A stretch of 64,000 nucleotides of DNA from Streptomyces sp. AC1-42W (GCF_003248355.1 NZ_QKWY01000002.1:1302001-1366000), one strand, 5' to 3'. Positions 25,497-35,288 are shown, numbered from the stretch's first letter. A program made the numbers and translations. Notes: generated by a model from the letters alone, not told the origin.

Positions 25497-27896
25497 TTAC
25501 TCGGAGCGCAGCCCGTCCGGGCGCATCATGCGCCACAGCGGCGGCAGCGAGAGCAGGGTGACGAGCAGGATCAGAGCCGCGCCGGCGCCGGCCAGCGGCA
25601 GGAACACCAGCCAGTCGGACACCTCCTTGTCGACCATCCAGCACAGCGCCGCGCCCAGGGTGAGGCCGCCGGCCACCGCGACCACGAGGCCGAGAAGCAC
25701 CGGGACGGCGGTCTGCCAGAGCACCGACCAGCCCAGGGTGGTGCGCCGGGTGCCGAAGGCGACCAGGACCGAGAGCAGCCGCTTGCGCTCGCGCAGCTGT
25801 TCCAGCTGGGAGACCAGCATGGAGATGGCGATGAGCAGCAGCGTCACGGTGGCGCCGACCTGGAGACCGGTCTGGACGCTGGCGTACTGCCGGTCGCGCT
25901 CCACGGACATCATGGTGACCAGGCGCATGCCGGGGTCGATCTTCGCGGCCGTGTTGCGTACGTACTCGGCGGCGTCCGGGACGTCCGGGTCGATGCGGAT
26001 CTGCGTGGCGGTGACGGCGCCGGGCAGGGTGGTCGCGTCGATGGCTCCGGGGGTGACCATGATGCCCGTTCGCTCCTGGCCGAGCGGGTCCTTGCGGCTG
26101 ACCACGGTCTTCGTGTCGGCGGGCAGGGTCCAGCGCAGCTTCCTGCCGCTGCCCGACTCGAACTCGATCTCCTTGCCCTTGCGGGCGGTCTTGTCCATCC
26201 AGCCGGCCATGTCCTGGTCGTCCTTGGGGTGGACGACGAAGCTGTCGCCGTCCTCGCAGGAGTCGATGCGGGCGACCTCGCGCAGGGTGGCGCAGTCGCC
26301 GACGTTGAAGGACGTGGTGGGCTGCATCGCGTCTTCGGCGTAGGTGCCCGGCTTGGCGGCGTACGCCTCGATCATGCCGATGACCTGGGTGACACCCCGC
26401 GTGGCGCGGAACTGCTCGATGGTGTCGACGGCGGCGGTGCCGCTGACCTGCTGGGAGACCGCGTAGAACTGGGCGCGGTCGGTGTCCTGGCCGGTGATCT
26501 TGTTGAAGTCGGCGTTCATCGCGGCGAAGAGCATCTGCACGGCGACCGCGCCGGCCACCGCCACGGTGACGCCGCTGACCGCGCGGGAGGCGGCCCCGCT
26601 GCTGAGCTGGAGCCTGCGGGTGGCGAGCTGCCAGGGCACCGGGCCGCCGTGGAGCCGGCTCACGCACGCCTCGACCAGCCACGGCAGCAGCAGGGCGAGC
26701 CCGACGAGGACCAGGACCGCGCCGCCGGCGATGGCGTACGGGTTGACGACCTCGTACGCGCCGGACTTGCCGGTGAGCGCGAACACGCCGAGCCCCGCGA
26801 GCGGGAACAGCAGCCGCCACCACAGCCGGCGGCTGCGGGACCGGCTGTCGCGGACGACGCCCAGCGGCTCGATGACGACCGAGCGCATCGCGCTCAGCGT
26901 GACGAATACCGCGGTCAGCGGCACGGCGACCGCGATGAGCAGGCACAGCAGCGGATCGGGGGAGAGGTCGGAGGGGAAGGCGCTGACGTCCCACACCTCG
27001 ATGTAGCTCACGAACTGTCGCCCCACCAGGAACATGACGAGTCCGATGAGCAGACCGAGGGTGGAGCCGAACAGGGCCTCACCGGCGGCGATCCGGCGGG
27101 TGGAGCGGATGTCCGTGCCGACCAGCCGCAACGCCGCCAGCCTGCGGTCGCGGCGGTCGCCGCCGAAGCGCACGGCGGTGGCGATGAAGATCGCGACGGG
27201 CGCCAGGAGCACCACGCAGCCCACGATCACCAGGACGACCAGGATGGGGGCGAGCGGTGGGGTGGGGGCCGGGTTGCCGTAACCGGTGATCCGGTGGCCG
27301 CCCGACGCCGTGGTCAGGGTGTCGCTGCCCGCGTAGAACCACAGTTCGTTGGGTGAACGCAGCCCGTCGTCGTTGATGGTGCCGGTGATCGTGTACGGAT
27401 AACGCTCCTTGAGCAGGGCGTTGTCCGGATCGGCGAGCAGGTCCTTCAGCGCGGGGGAGACCACCATCTCGCCCGCCGCGGGCAGGGCGTCGATGCCCGG
27501 CGGGAGCACCGGGTGGCTGCCCTCGGCGCGCAGCAGATAGCCGTTGATGGAGCGGTCGTGGTACTCGGTGTCGGACGAGATCCGCAGGACGGAGGTGTCG
27601 GACTTCTTCCCCAGCGTTTCGGGGTTCTCGGACACCTTGGTCTCGCTGCGGGCCTGGCTGCGGTCGTTGCGTGCGTCGAGCGCGTGCGGGACGGAGGCGG
27701 CGAGGAACAGCAGCGTCACGCCGAGGCCGACGCCCACGGCGGTGAGCAGGGTGCGGGTCCAGCCGGCGCGGCCGCCGCCGGCGGCGAAGCGGATGCCGAG
27801 GGCGAGATCGCGCAGCCACGGTGCGGTGCGGGAGCGGCTGGGGGTGGGGGACTGGTGCATGGGGGTGGTGGTCCGTTTGTCGTCGAGGAGCGTCAC
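25497..27896 (-). CDS. FtsX-like ABC transporter permease
   Basis: 799 residues with two FtsX modules. An N-terminal membrane segment follows ALGIRFAAGGGRAGWTRTLL, then an extracytoplasmic loop of about 170 residues, three membrane segments (about 220-355), a central pair, a second large loop (about 470-670) and three C-terminal segments ending near LLSLPPLWRMMRPDGLRSE. This is the mechanotransmission-type exporter found in Streptomyces antibiotic/peptide resistance and envelope-stress operons. GTG start; the GTGA overlap with the ATPase stop indicates coupled translation. It is the third gene of the padR operon. Confidence 0.87.
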   Translation of the reverse strand: MTLLDDKRTTTPMHQSPTPSRSRTAPWLRDLALGIRFAAGGGRAGWTRTLLTAVGVGLGVTLLFLAASVPHALDARNDRSQARSETKVSENPETLGKKSDTSVLRISSDTEYHDRSINGYLLRAEGSHPVLPPGIDALPAAGEMVVSPALKDLLADPDNALLKERYPYTITGTINDDGLRSPNELWFYAGSDTLTTASGGHRITGYGNPAPTPPLAPILVVLVIVGCVVLLAPVAIFIATAVRFGGDRRDRRLAALRLVGTDIRSTRRIAAGEALFGSTLGLLIGLVMFLVGRQFVSYIEVWDVSAFPSDLSPDPLLCLLIAVAVPLTAVFVTLSAMRSVVIEPLGVVRDSRSRSRRLWWRLLFPLAGLGVFALTGKSGAYEVVNPYAIAGGAVLVLVGLALLLPWLVEACVSRLHGGPVPWQLATRRLQLSSGAASRAVSGVTVAVAGAVAVQMLFAAMNADFNKITGQDTDRAQFYAVSQQVSGTAAVDTIEQFRATRGVTQVIGMIEAYAAKPGTYAEDAMQPTTSFNVGDCATLREVARIDSCEDGDSFVVHPKDDQDMAGWMDKTARKGKEIEFESGSGRKLRWTLPADTKTVVSRKDPLGQERTGIMVTPGAIDATTLPGAVTATQIRIDPDVPDAAEYVRNTAAKIDPGMRLVTMMSVERDRQYASVQTGLQVGATVTLLLIAISMLVSQLEQLRERKRLLSVLVAFGTRRTTLGWSVLWQTAVPVLLGLVVAVAGGLTLGAALCWMVDKEVSDWLVFLPLAGAGAALILLVTLLSLPPLWRMMRPDGLRSE

Positions 27897-28579
27897 GGGG
27901 TGTGTTCCAGGTCGGTGGCACGTCCGTCGCGGACGGTGACGTCGCGGTCGGAGTAGGCGGCGACGCGGGCCTCGTGGGTGACCAGGACGACGGCGACGTT
28001 GGTGGAGCGGGCGGCCTCGGTGAGCAGTTGCATCACGCGTTCGCCGTTGAGGGAGTCCAGTGCTCCGGTGGGCTCGTCGGCGAAGACGACCTTCGGGGAG
28101 GCGGCGAGGGCGCGGGCGACGGCGACGCGCTGGCCCTGGCCGCCGGAGACCTCGCCGGGGCGCTTGGCGCCGATGTCCTCGACCTCCAGGCGCTCCATCC
28201 AGGAGCGGGCGGTGCGTTCGGCGTCCTTGCGGCGGACGCCGTTGAGGCGCAGCGGCAGGGCGACGTTCTCGGTGCAGGTCAGTTCCGGGACGAGCTGGCC
28301 GAACTGGAAGACGAAGCCGAAGTCGCTGCGGCGCAGGGCGCTGCGTTCGGCGTCGGACATGGCGGACAGCTCGCGCCCGGCGTAGGTGATGGTGCCGGAG
28401 TCGGGGGTGATGATCCCGGCGAGGCAGTGCAGGAGGGTGGACTTGCCGGAGCCGGAGGGGCCCATGACGGCGACGACTTCGCCGGGGTGGACGGAGAAGG
28501 ACGCGCCGTCCAGGGCGGGGGTCGGTCCGTAGGTCTTGCGCAGGTCGTGGGCGGCGAGGAGGGAGCCGTCGGGGGTCAT
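27893..28579 (-). CDS. ABC transporter ATP-binding protein (MacB/LolD type)
   Basis: 228 residues. Walker A GPSGSGKST (about 40), the Q-loop FQFGQLVPELT, signature VSGGQGQRVAVARALA, Walker B VVFADEPTGALDS and switch His VLVTHEARV are all intact. It energises the FtsX-like permease downstream (4-bp overlap). It overlaps the padR stop by ATGA, so the three genes are one operon controlled by PadR. Confidence 0.92.
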   Translation of the reverse strand: MTPDGSLLAAHDLRKTYGPTPALDGASFSVHPGEVVAVMGPSGSGKSTLLHCLAGIITPDSGTITYAGRELSAMSDAERSALRRSDFGFVFQFGQLVPELTCTENVALPLRLNGVRRKDAERTARSWMERLEVEDIGAKRPGEVSGGQGQRVAVARALAASPKVVFADEPTGALDSLNGERVMQLLTEAARSTNVAVVLVTHEARVAAYSDRDVTVRDGRATDLEHTP

Positions 28580-29100
28580 GCGGTCACTGCTTTCCGGAGC
28601 TGGCCGAGGCGGGCGGCGGTGAGTTCCAGCCAGCGCAGATCGGCTTCGAGGTGGAACAGGGCGTGGTCGCAGATCAGCTGGTCCGCGAGGTCGCCGCGCC
28701 GTTTTCGGTCGGTGAGGATGCGCATCAGGCGCAGGTGTTCGGAGCGCTGGGCGTCCAGGACGTCGGCCGCGTCACGGCCGGTGAGCAGGGCCAGGACGAC
28801 CTTGGTGTAGAGGGTCGACTGGAGGTAGGGCTCGGGTTTCTCGGGCTGCGCGAGCCAGGTGCTGACGTCGGTGATGCCGGCGTCGGTGATCGCGTAGCGC
28901 TTGCGTTCGGGGCCGCCCCCGCTCTCCACGCCGTCGACCTCCACGAGGCCGTTCTTCAGGAGCCGGGACATCGTCGAGTAGACCTGCCCGTAGTGCAGGG
29001 GGCGGTCGTGTCCGAACTTCTCGTCGAACGTCCGCTTGAGGTCGTAACCATGGCGGGGCCCCGATTCCAGGAGCCCGAGCAGGGTGAGGCCGATAGACAT
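28576..29100 (-). CDS. PadR family transcriptional regulator
   Basis: 174 residues. A PadR winged helix (about 1-80: LTLLGLLESGPRHGYDLKRTF, LHYGQVYSTMSRLLKNGLV) is followed by a C-terminal helical dimerisation region typical of PadR subfamily 2. PadR proteins repress efflux and detoxification genes and are released by small molecules or antibiotics. It is the first gene of the operon with the ABC ATPase and permease. A perfect palindrome lies 17 bp upstream of its ATG (29118-29144), suggesting autoregulation. Confidence 0.9.
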   Translation of the reverse strand: MSIGLTLLGLLESGPRHGYDLKRTFDEKFGHDRPLHYGQVYSTMSRLLKNGLVEVDGVESGGGPERKRYAITDAGITDVSTWLAQPEKPEPYLQSTLYTKVVLALLTGRDAADVLDAQRSEHLRLMRILTDRKRRGDLADQLICDHALFHLEADLRWLELTAARLGQLRKAVTA

Positions 29101-29117
29101 GCGGAGCACTCTACACG

Positions 29118-29144
29118 GTGTGTATACCTGCGATGTATACACAC
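29118..29144. promoter_or_regulatory. PadR operator candidate
   Basis: GTGTGTATAC-ctgcgat-GTATACACAC is a perfect 10-bp inverted repeat with a 7-bp spacer. It is AT-rich for this genome and sits just upstream of the padR start, as expected for an autoregulatory winged-helix dimer site. Confidence 0.75.
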
Positions 29145-29254
29145 GGGGTGCACCCGAACGGCGCACGTCGGAGGCGTGTGCGGCCCCGGCTGCCGGGGAA
29201 CGCCGACGGCCCGCCCCCTCGCGTGGCGAATTCCAGGGGGCGGGCCGTTCGCGG

Positions 29255-29512
29255 TCACTCGTCGTCGGGCGGCACCGGCGGGGCCTTGGGCGGGCGGCCC
29301 CGGCGGGGGATCGGGCCCGCCCCGCCGGGCAGCCGGCCCGCCTCGGCGAGCGCCCGCCGCAGCAGGAACTCGATCTGCGCGTTGGCGCTGCGCAGCTCGT
29401 CCGACGCCCAGCGGGCCAGCGCGTCGTACACGGCCGGGTCCAGCCGAAGCAGCATCTGTTTGCGCTGCCGCGACCGGGCGCGGGGTGTGTCCCCCGGGGT
29501 GTCCGCCGTCAC
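29255..29512 (-). CDS. Arc-like ribbon-helix-helix small protein
   Basis: 85 residues starting at GTG 29512 (VTADTPGDTPRARSRQ). The middle, QMLLRLDPAVYDALARWASDELRSANAQIEFLLRRAL, has the beta-strand/two-helix pattern of Arc/MetJ-type proteins, with a Pro-rich tail. Its GTGA start overlaps the stop of the SPFH gene by 4 bp, so it is translated with it. In many Streptomyces genomes this small gene follows SPFH. It may be a DNA-binding regulator. Confidence 0.75.
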   Translation of the reverse strand: MTADTPGDTPRARSRQRKQMLLRLDPAVYDALARWASDELRSANAQIEFLLRRALAEAGRLPGGAGPIPRRGRPPKAPPVPPDDE

Positions 29513-30480
29513 TGGTAGAGCGTGCCCGTGTTGAGGACCGGCTGGGCCGCGCGGTCGCCGCACAGCACCACCATGAGGTTGCTCACCATGGACGCCTTGC
29601 GCTCCGCGTCCAGCTCGACGATGTCCTGCTCGGCGATCCGGGCCAGCGCCATCTCGACCATGCCGACCGCGCCCTCGACGATCTGCTGCCGGGCCGCCAC
29701 GACCGCGCCCGCCTGCTGGCGCTGGAGCATCGCGGAGGCGATCTCGGGGGCGTACGCGAGGTGGCTGAAGCGGGACTCGATGATCCGCACCCCGGCCGCC
29801 TGCACCCGCGCCGTCAGCTCCACGGCCAGCTTCTCGGTGATCTCCTCGGCGTTGCCGCGCAGCGAGAGGCCGCCCTCCTCGTGGGCGTCGTACGGGTACT
29901 CCAGGGCGATGTGCCGGACGGCGGACTCGGTCTGGGTGGCGACGAACTCCAGGAAGTCGTCCACCTCGAAGAGGGCCTGGGCGGTGTCCTCCACCTTCCA
30001 CACGACGATCGCGGCCAGCTCGATGGGGTTGCCGTAGGCGTCGTTGACCTTGAGGACGGCGGTCTCGTGGTTGCGGACGCGGGTGGAGATCTTCCGGCTG
30101 GAGGTCAGCGGGTTCACCCAGCGCAGTCCGTCGGTGCGGATGGTGCCCACGTACCGGCCGAACAGCTGGATGACCCGTGCCTCGCCCGGTGCGACCATCT
30201 TCACACCGCCCATGCAGAAGAACGAGGCGATGGCGAGCAGGATGCCGACGACGCAGACCGGGATGCCGACGGCGTTGTTCCCGTTCGAGCCCATGACGCC
30301 GCCCGCGACGGCCAGGGCGATGCCGGCGATCACGCCGAGCACGGTCAGCAGCAGCCCGAGGCCCCCGGCGATGCTGTGCGCCCGTGTCTCGCGGACCTGC
30401 GGTTCCGGCATCTGGGGAGCGTCCGGGGTGAGTCCGGCGGCGGGCTGGGGCGCGGGGTGCGCGGCGTGCGGGTCGGTCAT
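29509..30480 (-). CDS. SPFH/band 7 (stomatin-like) membrane protein
   Basis: 323 residues. A Pro-rich N-terminus is followed by two membrane segments (about 35-60 and 68-88: LGLLLTVLGVIAGIALAV, IPVCVVGILLAIASFF). The SPFH domain begins VAPGEARVIQLFGRYVGTIRTDGLRWVNP, contains VWKVEDTAQALFEVDDF and a long amphipathic helix (AGVRIIESRFSHLAYAPEIASAMLQRQQAGAVVAARQ is split here by the family pattern), and ends with SNLMVVLCGDRAAQPVLNTGTLYQ. SPFH proteins organise membrane microdomains and scaffold membrane proteins. It is divergent from the PBP gene. Confidence 0.88.
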   Translation of the reverse strand: MTDPHAAHPAPQPAAGLTPDAPQMPEPQVRETRAHSIAGGLGLLLTVLGVIAGIALAVAGGVMGSNGNNAVGIPVCVVGILLAIASFFCMGGVKMVAPGEARVIQLFGRYVGTIRTDGLRWVNPLTSSRKISTRVRNHETAVLKVNDAYGNPIELAAIVVWKVEDTAQALFEVDDFLEFVATQTESAVRHIALEYPYDAHEEGGLSLRGNAEEITEKLAVELTARVQAAGVRIIESRFSHLAYAPEIASAMLQRQQAGAVVAARQQIVEGAVGMVEMALARIAEQDIVELDAERKASMVSNLMVVLCGDRAAQPVLNTGTLYQ

Positions 30481-30703
30481 GGTGTCCCCCCGTGGTGTTG
30501 AGCTAGCCGGTCGCTAGCAATGTGATTACACATTAACCGTTCTCGCAACCTTGCGCACCCCTGGGGAGTCGGTTCCATCGGAAGCGGGTGCTGATTCTCA
30601 CGTCCGTAAAAAGTCGGATCGCCTGCTTTTCGGGCTTGCCAACGGTGTTAGCTGGCAGGTCCGAGCTGATCCGGCCGAGCAGAGAAACGGGAGCGACCAA
30701 GCG

Positions 30704-32992
30704 ATGGGTCGAGCGGAAGCGCGACGAGCCCAGCGGCAGGCTGAGAAGAAGGGCGGCATACGCCGCTTCCTCACCTGGCGCAAACTACTGGGCACGGCCT
30801 TCGGGGTGATCCTCCTGGGCATGGGAGCCTTCGCGGTGCTCTACGTTGTCGTGGACGTGCCGGAGGGCAACCCCGAGATGGACTTGCAGGCGAACGTCTA
30901 CAAGTACGCCGACGGGAGCCTGCTCGCCAGGACGGGCACGGTCAACCGCGAGAACGTGAGCCTCGCCGAGGTGCCCAAGGATGTCCAGGACGCCTTCGTC
31001 GCCGCCGAGAACAAGTCGTTCTACAACGACCACGGCGTCGACCTGAAGGGCATCGCGCGCGGACTGATCAACACCGTGTCAGGCAAGGGCAAGCAGGGCG
31101 GCTCGACCATCACCCAGCAGTACGTCAAGAACTACTACCTGGACCAGGACCAGACGGTCACCCGCAAGCTCAAGGAACTCGTCATCTCCCTCAAGGTCGA
31201 CCGGAAGAAGGAGAAGTCGGAGATTCTCGCCGGCTACCTCAACACCAGCTTCTTCGGACGCCGCGCCTGGGGCATCCAGGCCGCCGCGCAGGCCTACTAC
31301 GGTGTGGACGCCAAGGAACTGGACGTCTCGCAGGGCGCCTACCTCGCCGCGCTGCTCCAGGCGCCGAGCCAGTACGACTGGGCCGTCGCCGGCCCCAACG
31401 GCAAGCGGCTGGTCAAGGCGCGCTGGGCGTACGCCCTGGACAACATGGTCGAGGAGGGCTGGCTCGACGCCGGCAAGCGCAAGGGCCTGACGTTCCCGGT
31501 GCCGCGCGAGCCCAAACCGCTGGACGGGACGTCCGGGCAGAAGGGCTACATCGTCGACGCGGCCCGCAAGGCGGTGCTCAAGGAGACGGGCCTCAGCGAC
31601 GACCAGTTCGACCTGGGCGGCTGGACCATCACCGTCAACATCGACAAGAAGAAGCAGCGGCAGCTGGAGAAGTCGGTCGAGGCCAAGCTGCTCGACAAGC
31701 TGGACCCCGAGAAGCGCGAGCTGGACCAGGACATCCAGGCCGGCGCGGTCTCCGTGAACCCGAAGACCGGCGCGGTGGTGGCGCTGTACGGCGGCCGCGG
31801 CCAGAGCGTGCACTGGACGTCGAACGCCACCCGTTCCGACTTCCAGCCGGCGTCCACCTTCAAGCCGGTCATCCTCGCCGCCGCGCTCGACCGGGAGTCG
31901 AAGACCCAGGACGGCGAGCGGATCACCGCGAACACCCGCTACGACGGCACCAGCAAGCGCCCGGTCGTCGGCAGCGACATCCCGTTCAACCCGGAGAACG
32001 AGGACGACCAGAACTACGGCCAGGTCACTGTCCAGACCGCGATGAACAAGTCCATCAACTCCGCGTTCGCGCAGATGGGCGTGGACGTCGGCATGGACGA
32101 GGTGATGAAGACCGCCGGCGAGCTGGGCATGGACGTGAAGGGGCTGGACGCCGTACCGGCGCAGACCCTCGGCTCCATGGGCGCCAGCCCCATGGAGATG
32201 GCCGGCGTCTACGCCACCCTCGACCACCACGGCAAGAAGGTCACCCCGCAGATCGTGAAGTCCGCGGTGCACCACGGCGACGCCCCGCTCAGCCTGCCCG
32301 ACGCGGTCGGCGACCAGGTGATCTCCCGCCAGGCCGCGGACTCCGTGACCTCGGTGCTGACCGGTGTGGTCGACGACGGCACGGCCCGCGTGTCGGTCCG
32401 CAACGCCGAGGGCCTCCAGCGCCGAGACATCGCCGGCAAGACCGGTACCTCCGACGACAACAAGTCGGCCTGGTTCACCGGCTACACCCCCGACCTGGTC
32501 ACCTCGGTCGGACTGTTCGGCGAGGCCGCCTTCGACCGCACCGGCGACGACGGCAAGAAGATCAAGAAGTACTCGCAGGTGACCCTCAAGGGCGCCGGCG
32601 GCGGCGGACGCGTCAACGGTGGCGGCTTCCCCGCCGAGATCTGGGCCGACTACATGGCGAACTCCCTGGGCGCCCCCAAGAAGTTCGACCTCGACACCGA
32701 CATGGGCGCCGCGGTCAGCCCGCCGCCCACGTCCCACTCACCGAGCCCCAGCACCTCGCCGTCCGACGACCCCACCCCGTCGCACTCGCCGTCCAGCCAG
32801 GCCCCGTCCTCGGAGCCCCCGCCGGTCAGCCAGTCCCCGGAGAGCAGCCCGCCCGCCTCGCCCACCGGCGGCACATCGAGCGAGCCGGCCCCCGACCCGA
32901 CCGCCGATCCGGGCCCCACGACCTCCGTGGGGCTCCCGGACCTCCCCGGCAACAACAAGCGCCCGGACGACGACAACGCGATGCCGCGCTGA
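30704..32992 (+). CDS. Class A penicillin-binding protein
   Basis: 762 residues. A basic cytoplasmic N-terminus and one membrane anchor (about 26-50) are followed by a GT51 glycosyltransferase (about 60-240). Its catalytic Glu is in AAENKSFYNDHGVD and its second motif is GGSTITQQYVKN. The transpeptidase (about 340-640) has SxxK in PASTFKPV (Ser about 383), SxN in KSINSAF and KTG in AGKTGTSDD (about 578). The tail after residue 660 is Ser/Pro-rich and disordered. It polymerises and cross-links peptidoglycan outside the membrane. ATG 30704 was chosen because it directly precedes the charged N-terminus. Confidence 0.93.
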   Translation: MGRAEARRAQRQAEKKGGIRRFLTWRKLLGTAFGVILLGMGAFAVLYVVVDVPEGNPEMDLQANVYKYADGSLLARTGTVNRENVSLAEVPKDVQDAFVAAENKSFYNDHGVDLKGIARGLINTVSGKGKQGGSTITQQYVKNYYLDQDQTVTRKLKELVISLKVDRKKEKSEILAGYLNTSFFGRRAWGIQAAAQAYYGVDAKELDVSQGAYLAALLQAPSQYDWAVAGPNGKRLVKARWAYALDNMVEEGWLDAGKRKGLTFPVPREPKPLDGTSGQKGYIVDAARKAVLKETGLSDDQFDLGGWTITVNIDKKKQRQLEKSVEAKLLDKLDPEKRELDQDIQAGAVSVNPKTGAVVALYGGRGQSVHWTSNATRSDFQPASTFKPVILAAALDRESKTQDGERITANTRYDGTSKRPVVGSDIPFNPENEDDQNYGQVTVQTAMNKSINSAFAQMGVDVGMDEVMKTAGELGMDVKGLDAVPAQTLGSMGASPMEMAGVYATLDHHGKKVTPQIVKSAVHHGDAPLSLPDAVGDQVISRQAADSVTSVLTGVVDDGTARVSVRNAEGLQRRDIAGKTGTSDDNKSAWFTGYTPDLVTSVGLFGEAAFDRTGDDGKKIKKYSQVTLKGAGGGGRVNGGGFPAEIWADYMANSLGAPKKFDLDTDMGAAVSPPPTSHSPSPSTSPSDDPTPSHSPSSQAPSSEPPPVSQSPESSPPASPTGGTSSEPAPDPTADPGPTTSVGLPDLPGNNKRPDDDNAMPR

Positions 32993-33013
32993 TCCCCGTA
33001 CGCGGGGGCGGTC

Positions 33014-34903
33014 TCACCGCCCCCGCGTCGGCATCTCGAACCACACCACCTTGCCGGTCGACAGCCGGGTCGCACCCCACCGCCGGGCCAGCCGGTTGAC
33101 CAGGAACAGTCCGCGGCCGTTCTCGTCCATGTCCTTGGCGCGCCGCTGCCGGGGCAGCTGCGGGGAGTCGTCGCCGACCTCGCAGCGCAGCGTCTCGGTG
33201 CGCAGCAGCCGCAGGCTCACCGGCCGCTCCGCGTACCGCACGGCGTTGGTCACCACCTCGCTGATCAGCAGCTCCACCGAGTCCGCCAGGTCGTCCAGGC
33301 CCCACCGGCCCAGCGCCCTGCGCGCCAGTCTGCGGGCCCGGCCGGGGGCGGACTCGTCCGGCTCCAGGTCCCAGTAGGCGACGTCGCTCGGCGCGATCCC
33401 GTCGAAGCGGGCGGCCAGCAGCGCGATGTCGTCGTCCCTGTCACCGGGCCCGAGCATGTCCAGCACGTCGTCGCACAGGGCCTCCAGCGGCGGCGAGTGG
33501 TCCGGGCCGGTCAGCCGGGCGGTCGCGGCCAGCCGCTCGCGCAGCAGCTCGATGCCCGTCCACACGTCCCGCAGCCGCGACTCCACCAGCCCGTCCGTGT
33601 AGAGCAGCAGCGTCGCACCGGCCGGCGCGTCCAGCTCGACGGCCTCGAAGTCCACTCCGCCCACGCCGATCGGGGCGCCCGGAGGCACCCGCAGCACCTC
33701 CGCGCGGCCGCCCAGGTGGAGCAGGACGGGCGGCGGATGGCCGGCGTTGGCGACGGTGATGCGGTGCGCGACGGGGTCGTACACCGCGTACAGGCAGGTG
33801 GCCATGCGGTCGCTGCCCAGCCGCTGTGCCTGCTCGTCCAGGTGGTGCAGGACCTCCTGCGGGGGCAGGTCGAGACCGGCCAGGGTCTGCGCGGTGGTGC
33901 GGAGCTGGCCCATGATCGCGGCGGACGTCATGGAGTGGCCCATGACGTCACCGACGACCAGGGCGACCCGGCTGCCGGGCAGCGGGATCGCGTCGTACCA
34001 GTCGCCGCCGACCCGGGCGGTCTCGGCCGCCGGGAGGTAGCGCGAGGCGAGTTTCACGCCGGTCGGCTGGGGAAGCGAGTCGGGCAGCATGGTGCGCTGC
34101 AGCTCGTCCGCGATGTACGCCTCGCGTCCGTAGAGCACCGCTTTGTCGATGCCGAGGGCGGTGTGCGTCGCGAGCTGGGCGGCCACCAGCAGGTCGTTGG
34201 CCTCGAAGGCGGGGCGCTCGGGGCCGCGCTGGAAGACCGCGGCGCCGATCACCCGCCGCCGGCCGCGCAGCGGGGCGAGGATCACCCGGTGCCCGGACGG
34301 CACCGTGCGCTCGGCGCCCAGCAGCTCGGGCAGGGCGACGCGGGCCGCGGCGGAGTCGCCGAAGACCGGCCGCACCCCGCGCAGCACCTCGGCGAGCGCG
34401 CTCCCGGCCCGTACCTCGCACAGCTCGGCGGCCGGCATCAGATCGCCCTGCGGGTCCAGGGCGGGCAGCCGCAGCCGTTCCGTCTCCGACAGGCTCTCGG
34501 GCTCGTCCTCGGTCAGCCGCAGCCGGTCCGAGCGGCGCAGCCGCAGCACGAACGGGTTGACGGGCCGCTCGTCGCCCACGGGCAGCGGGTCGCGCAGGTA
34601 GACGAGTATGGCGTCGGAGAACGTGGGCACACTGGCCCGGCACAGCCCCAGCACGATCTCGTCCAGGTCTATGCCGCGTGCGATCCGCCGGGTCGCGGCC
34701 CCCACGAAGCGCAGCCGGTCGCCCTCGCGCCGCGCCGCGGCCTGTGGGTCGGGCGCGGCGGCGGGGCCCTTGGCGGGGGCCGGGATGGCCGTGGCGGCAG
34801 CGGCGGCCGCCACGGCGGCGTCCCGCTGCCGCGGCCGGGTACGTTCCTGCGGCCGGGCGGCGAGAGGCTGCCGGCCTTCGTGGGAGGTGGAGTGCTCCGT
34901 CAC
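33014..34903 (-). CDS. SpoIIE-type PP2C phosphatase fused to HATPase kinase domain
   Basis: 629 residues. A disordered Ala/Pro-rich N-terminus is followed by a sensor region with a GAF domain (about 50-290). The PP2C/SpoIIE phosphatase (about 300-500) has GGDWYDAIPLP, LVVGDVMGHS, LLLYTDGLVESR and DRDDDIALLAARF. The C-terminal RsbW-like HATPase (about 515-629) has ELLISEVVTNAVRYA and ENGRGLFLVNRLARRWG, with the N-box intact. Such fusions act in partner-switching control of sigma factors: the phosphatase and kinase act on an anti-anti-sigma protein. GTG 34903 is the chosen start; a TTG at 34990 would add 29 residues. Confidence 0.88.
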   Translation of the reverse strand: MTEHSTSHEGRQPLAARPQERTRPRQRDAAVAAAAAATAIPAPAKGPAAAPDPQAAARREGDRLRFVGAATRRIARGIDLDEIVLGLCRASVPTFSDAILVYLRDPLPVGDERPVNPFVLRLRRSDRLRLTEDEPESLSETERLRLPALDPQGDLMPAAELCEVRAGSALAEVLRGVRPVFGDSAAARVALPELLGAERTVPSGHRVILAPLRGRRRVIGAAVFQRGPERPAFEANDLLVAAQLATHTALGIDKAVLYGREAYIADELQRTMLPDSLPQPTGVKLASRYLPAAETARVGGDWYDAIPLPGSRVALVVGDVMGHSMTSAAIMGQLRTTAQTLAGLDLPPQEVLHHLDEQAQRLGSDRMATCLYAVYDPVAHRITVANAGHPPPVLLHLGGRAEVLRVPPGAPIGVGGVDFEAVELDAPAGATLLLYTDGLVESRLRDVWTGIELLRERLAATARLTGPDHSPPLEALCDDVLDMLGPGDRDDDIALLAARFDGIAPSDVAYWDLEPDESAPGRARRLARRALGRWGLDDLADSVELLISEVVTNAVRYAERPVSLRLLRTETLRCEVGDDSPQLPRQRRAKDMDENGRGLFLVNRLARRWGATRLSTGKVVWFEMPTRGR

Positions 34904-35288
34904 GCGTGGGATTCCGTCCGTCCGGGCCGGTTGTATGAGGCAATCGCCTTGTGGGGCGCTACTGTGCCCCGGCAGGAGCGGCGATAACAACGGCTGACAT
35001 CGCCTTCCCCGGCAGACGGGGCCGAAACCGAATGCCTGTGCCGGGTGTCGTTGACAACGTTTGCGAAGGGGCGGCAGCGGTCAGCGGACACGTCTCCACC
35101 CCCTCGTAGTGGCTCATGCGATGCGGACAACTCGTGCGACCCATGACGCCGATGCGGACCATGAGGGGGCGGTTCGTGCGACGAGCCGATGACTTGCGAT
35201 CAGGTTCTGCGCCCCGCCTGCCGGTTGGGGCCCAGCCGCTCTCCTCGGGACGATCCTACGTTTGCACCCCTGGGGTGCATCAAGGGTC
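34904..35288. other. Intergenic region upstream of the phosphatase gene
   Basis: 385 bp without a convincing gene. It should carry the minus-strand promoter of the phosphatase gene. It contains a perfect 17-bp palindrome at 35263-35279 (TGCACCCC-t-GGGGTGCA), 9 bp from the stop of the DUF402 gene. I see no clear promoter. Confidence 0.4.
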
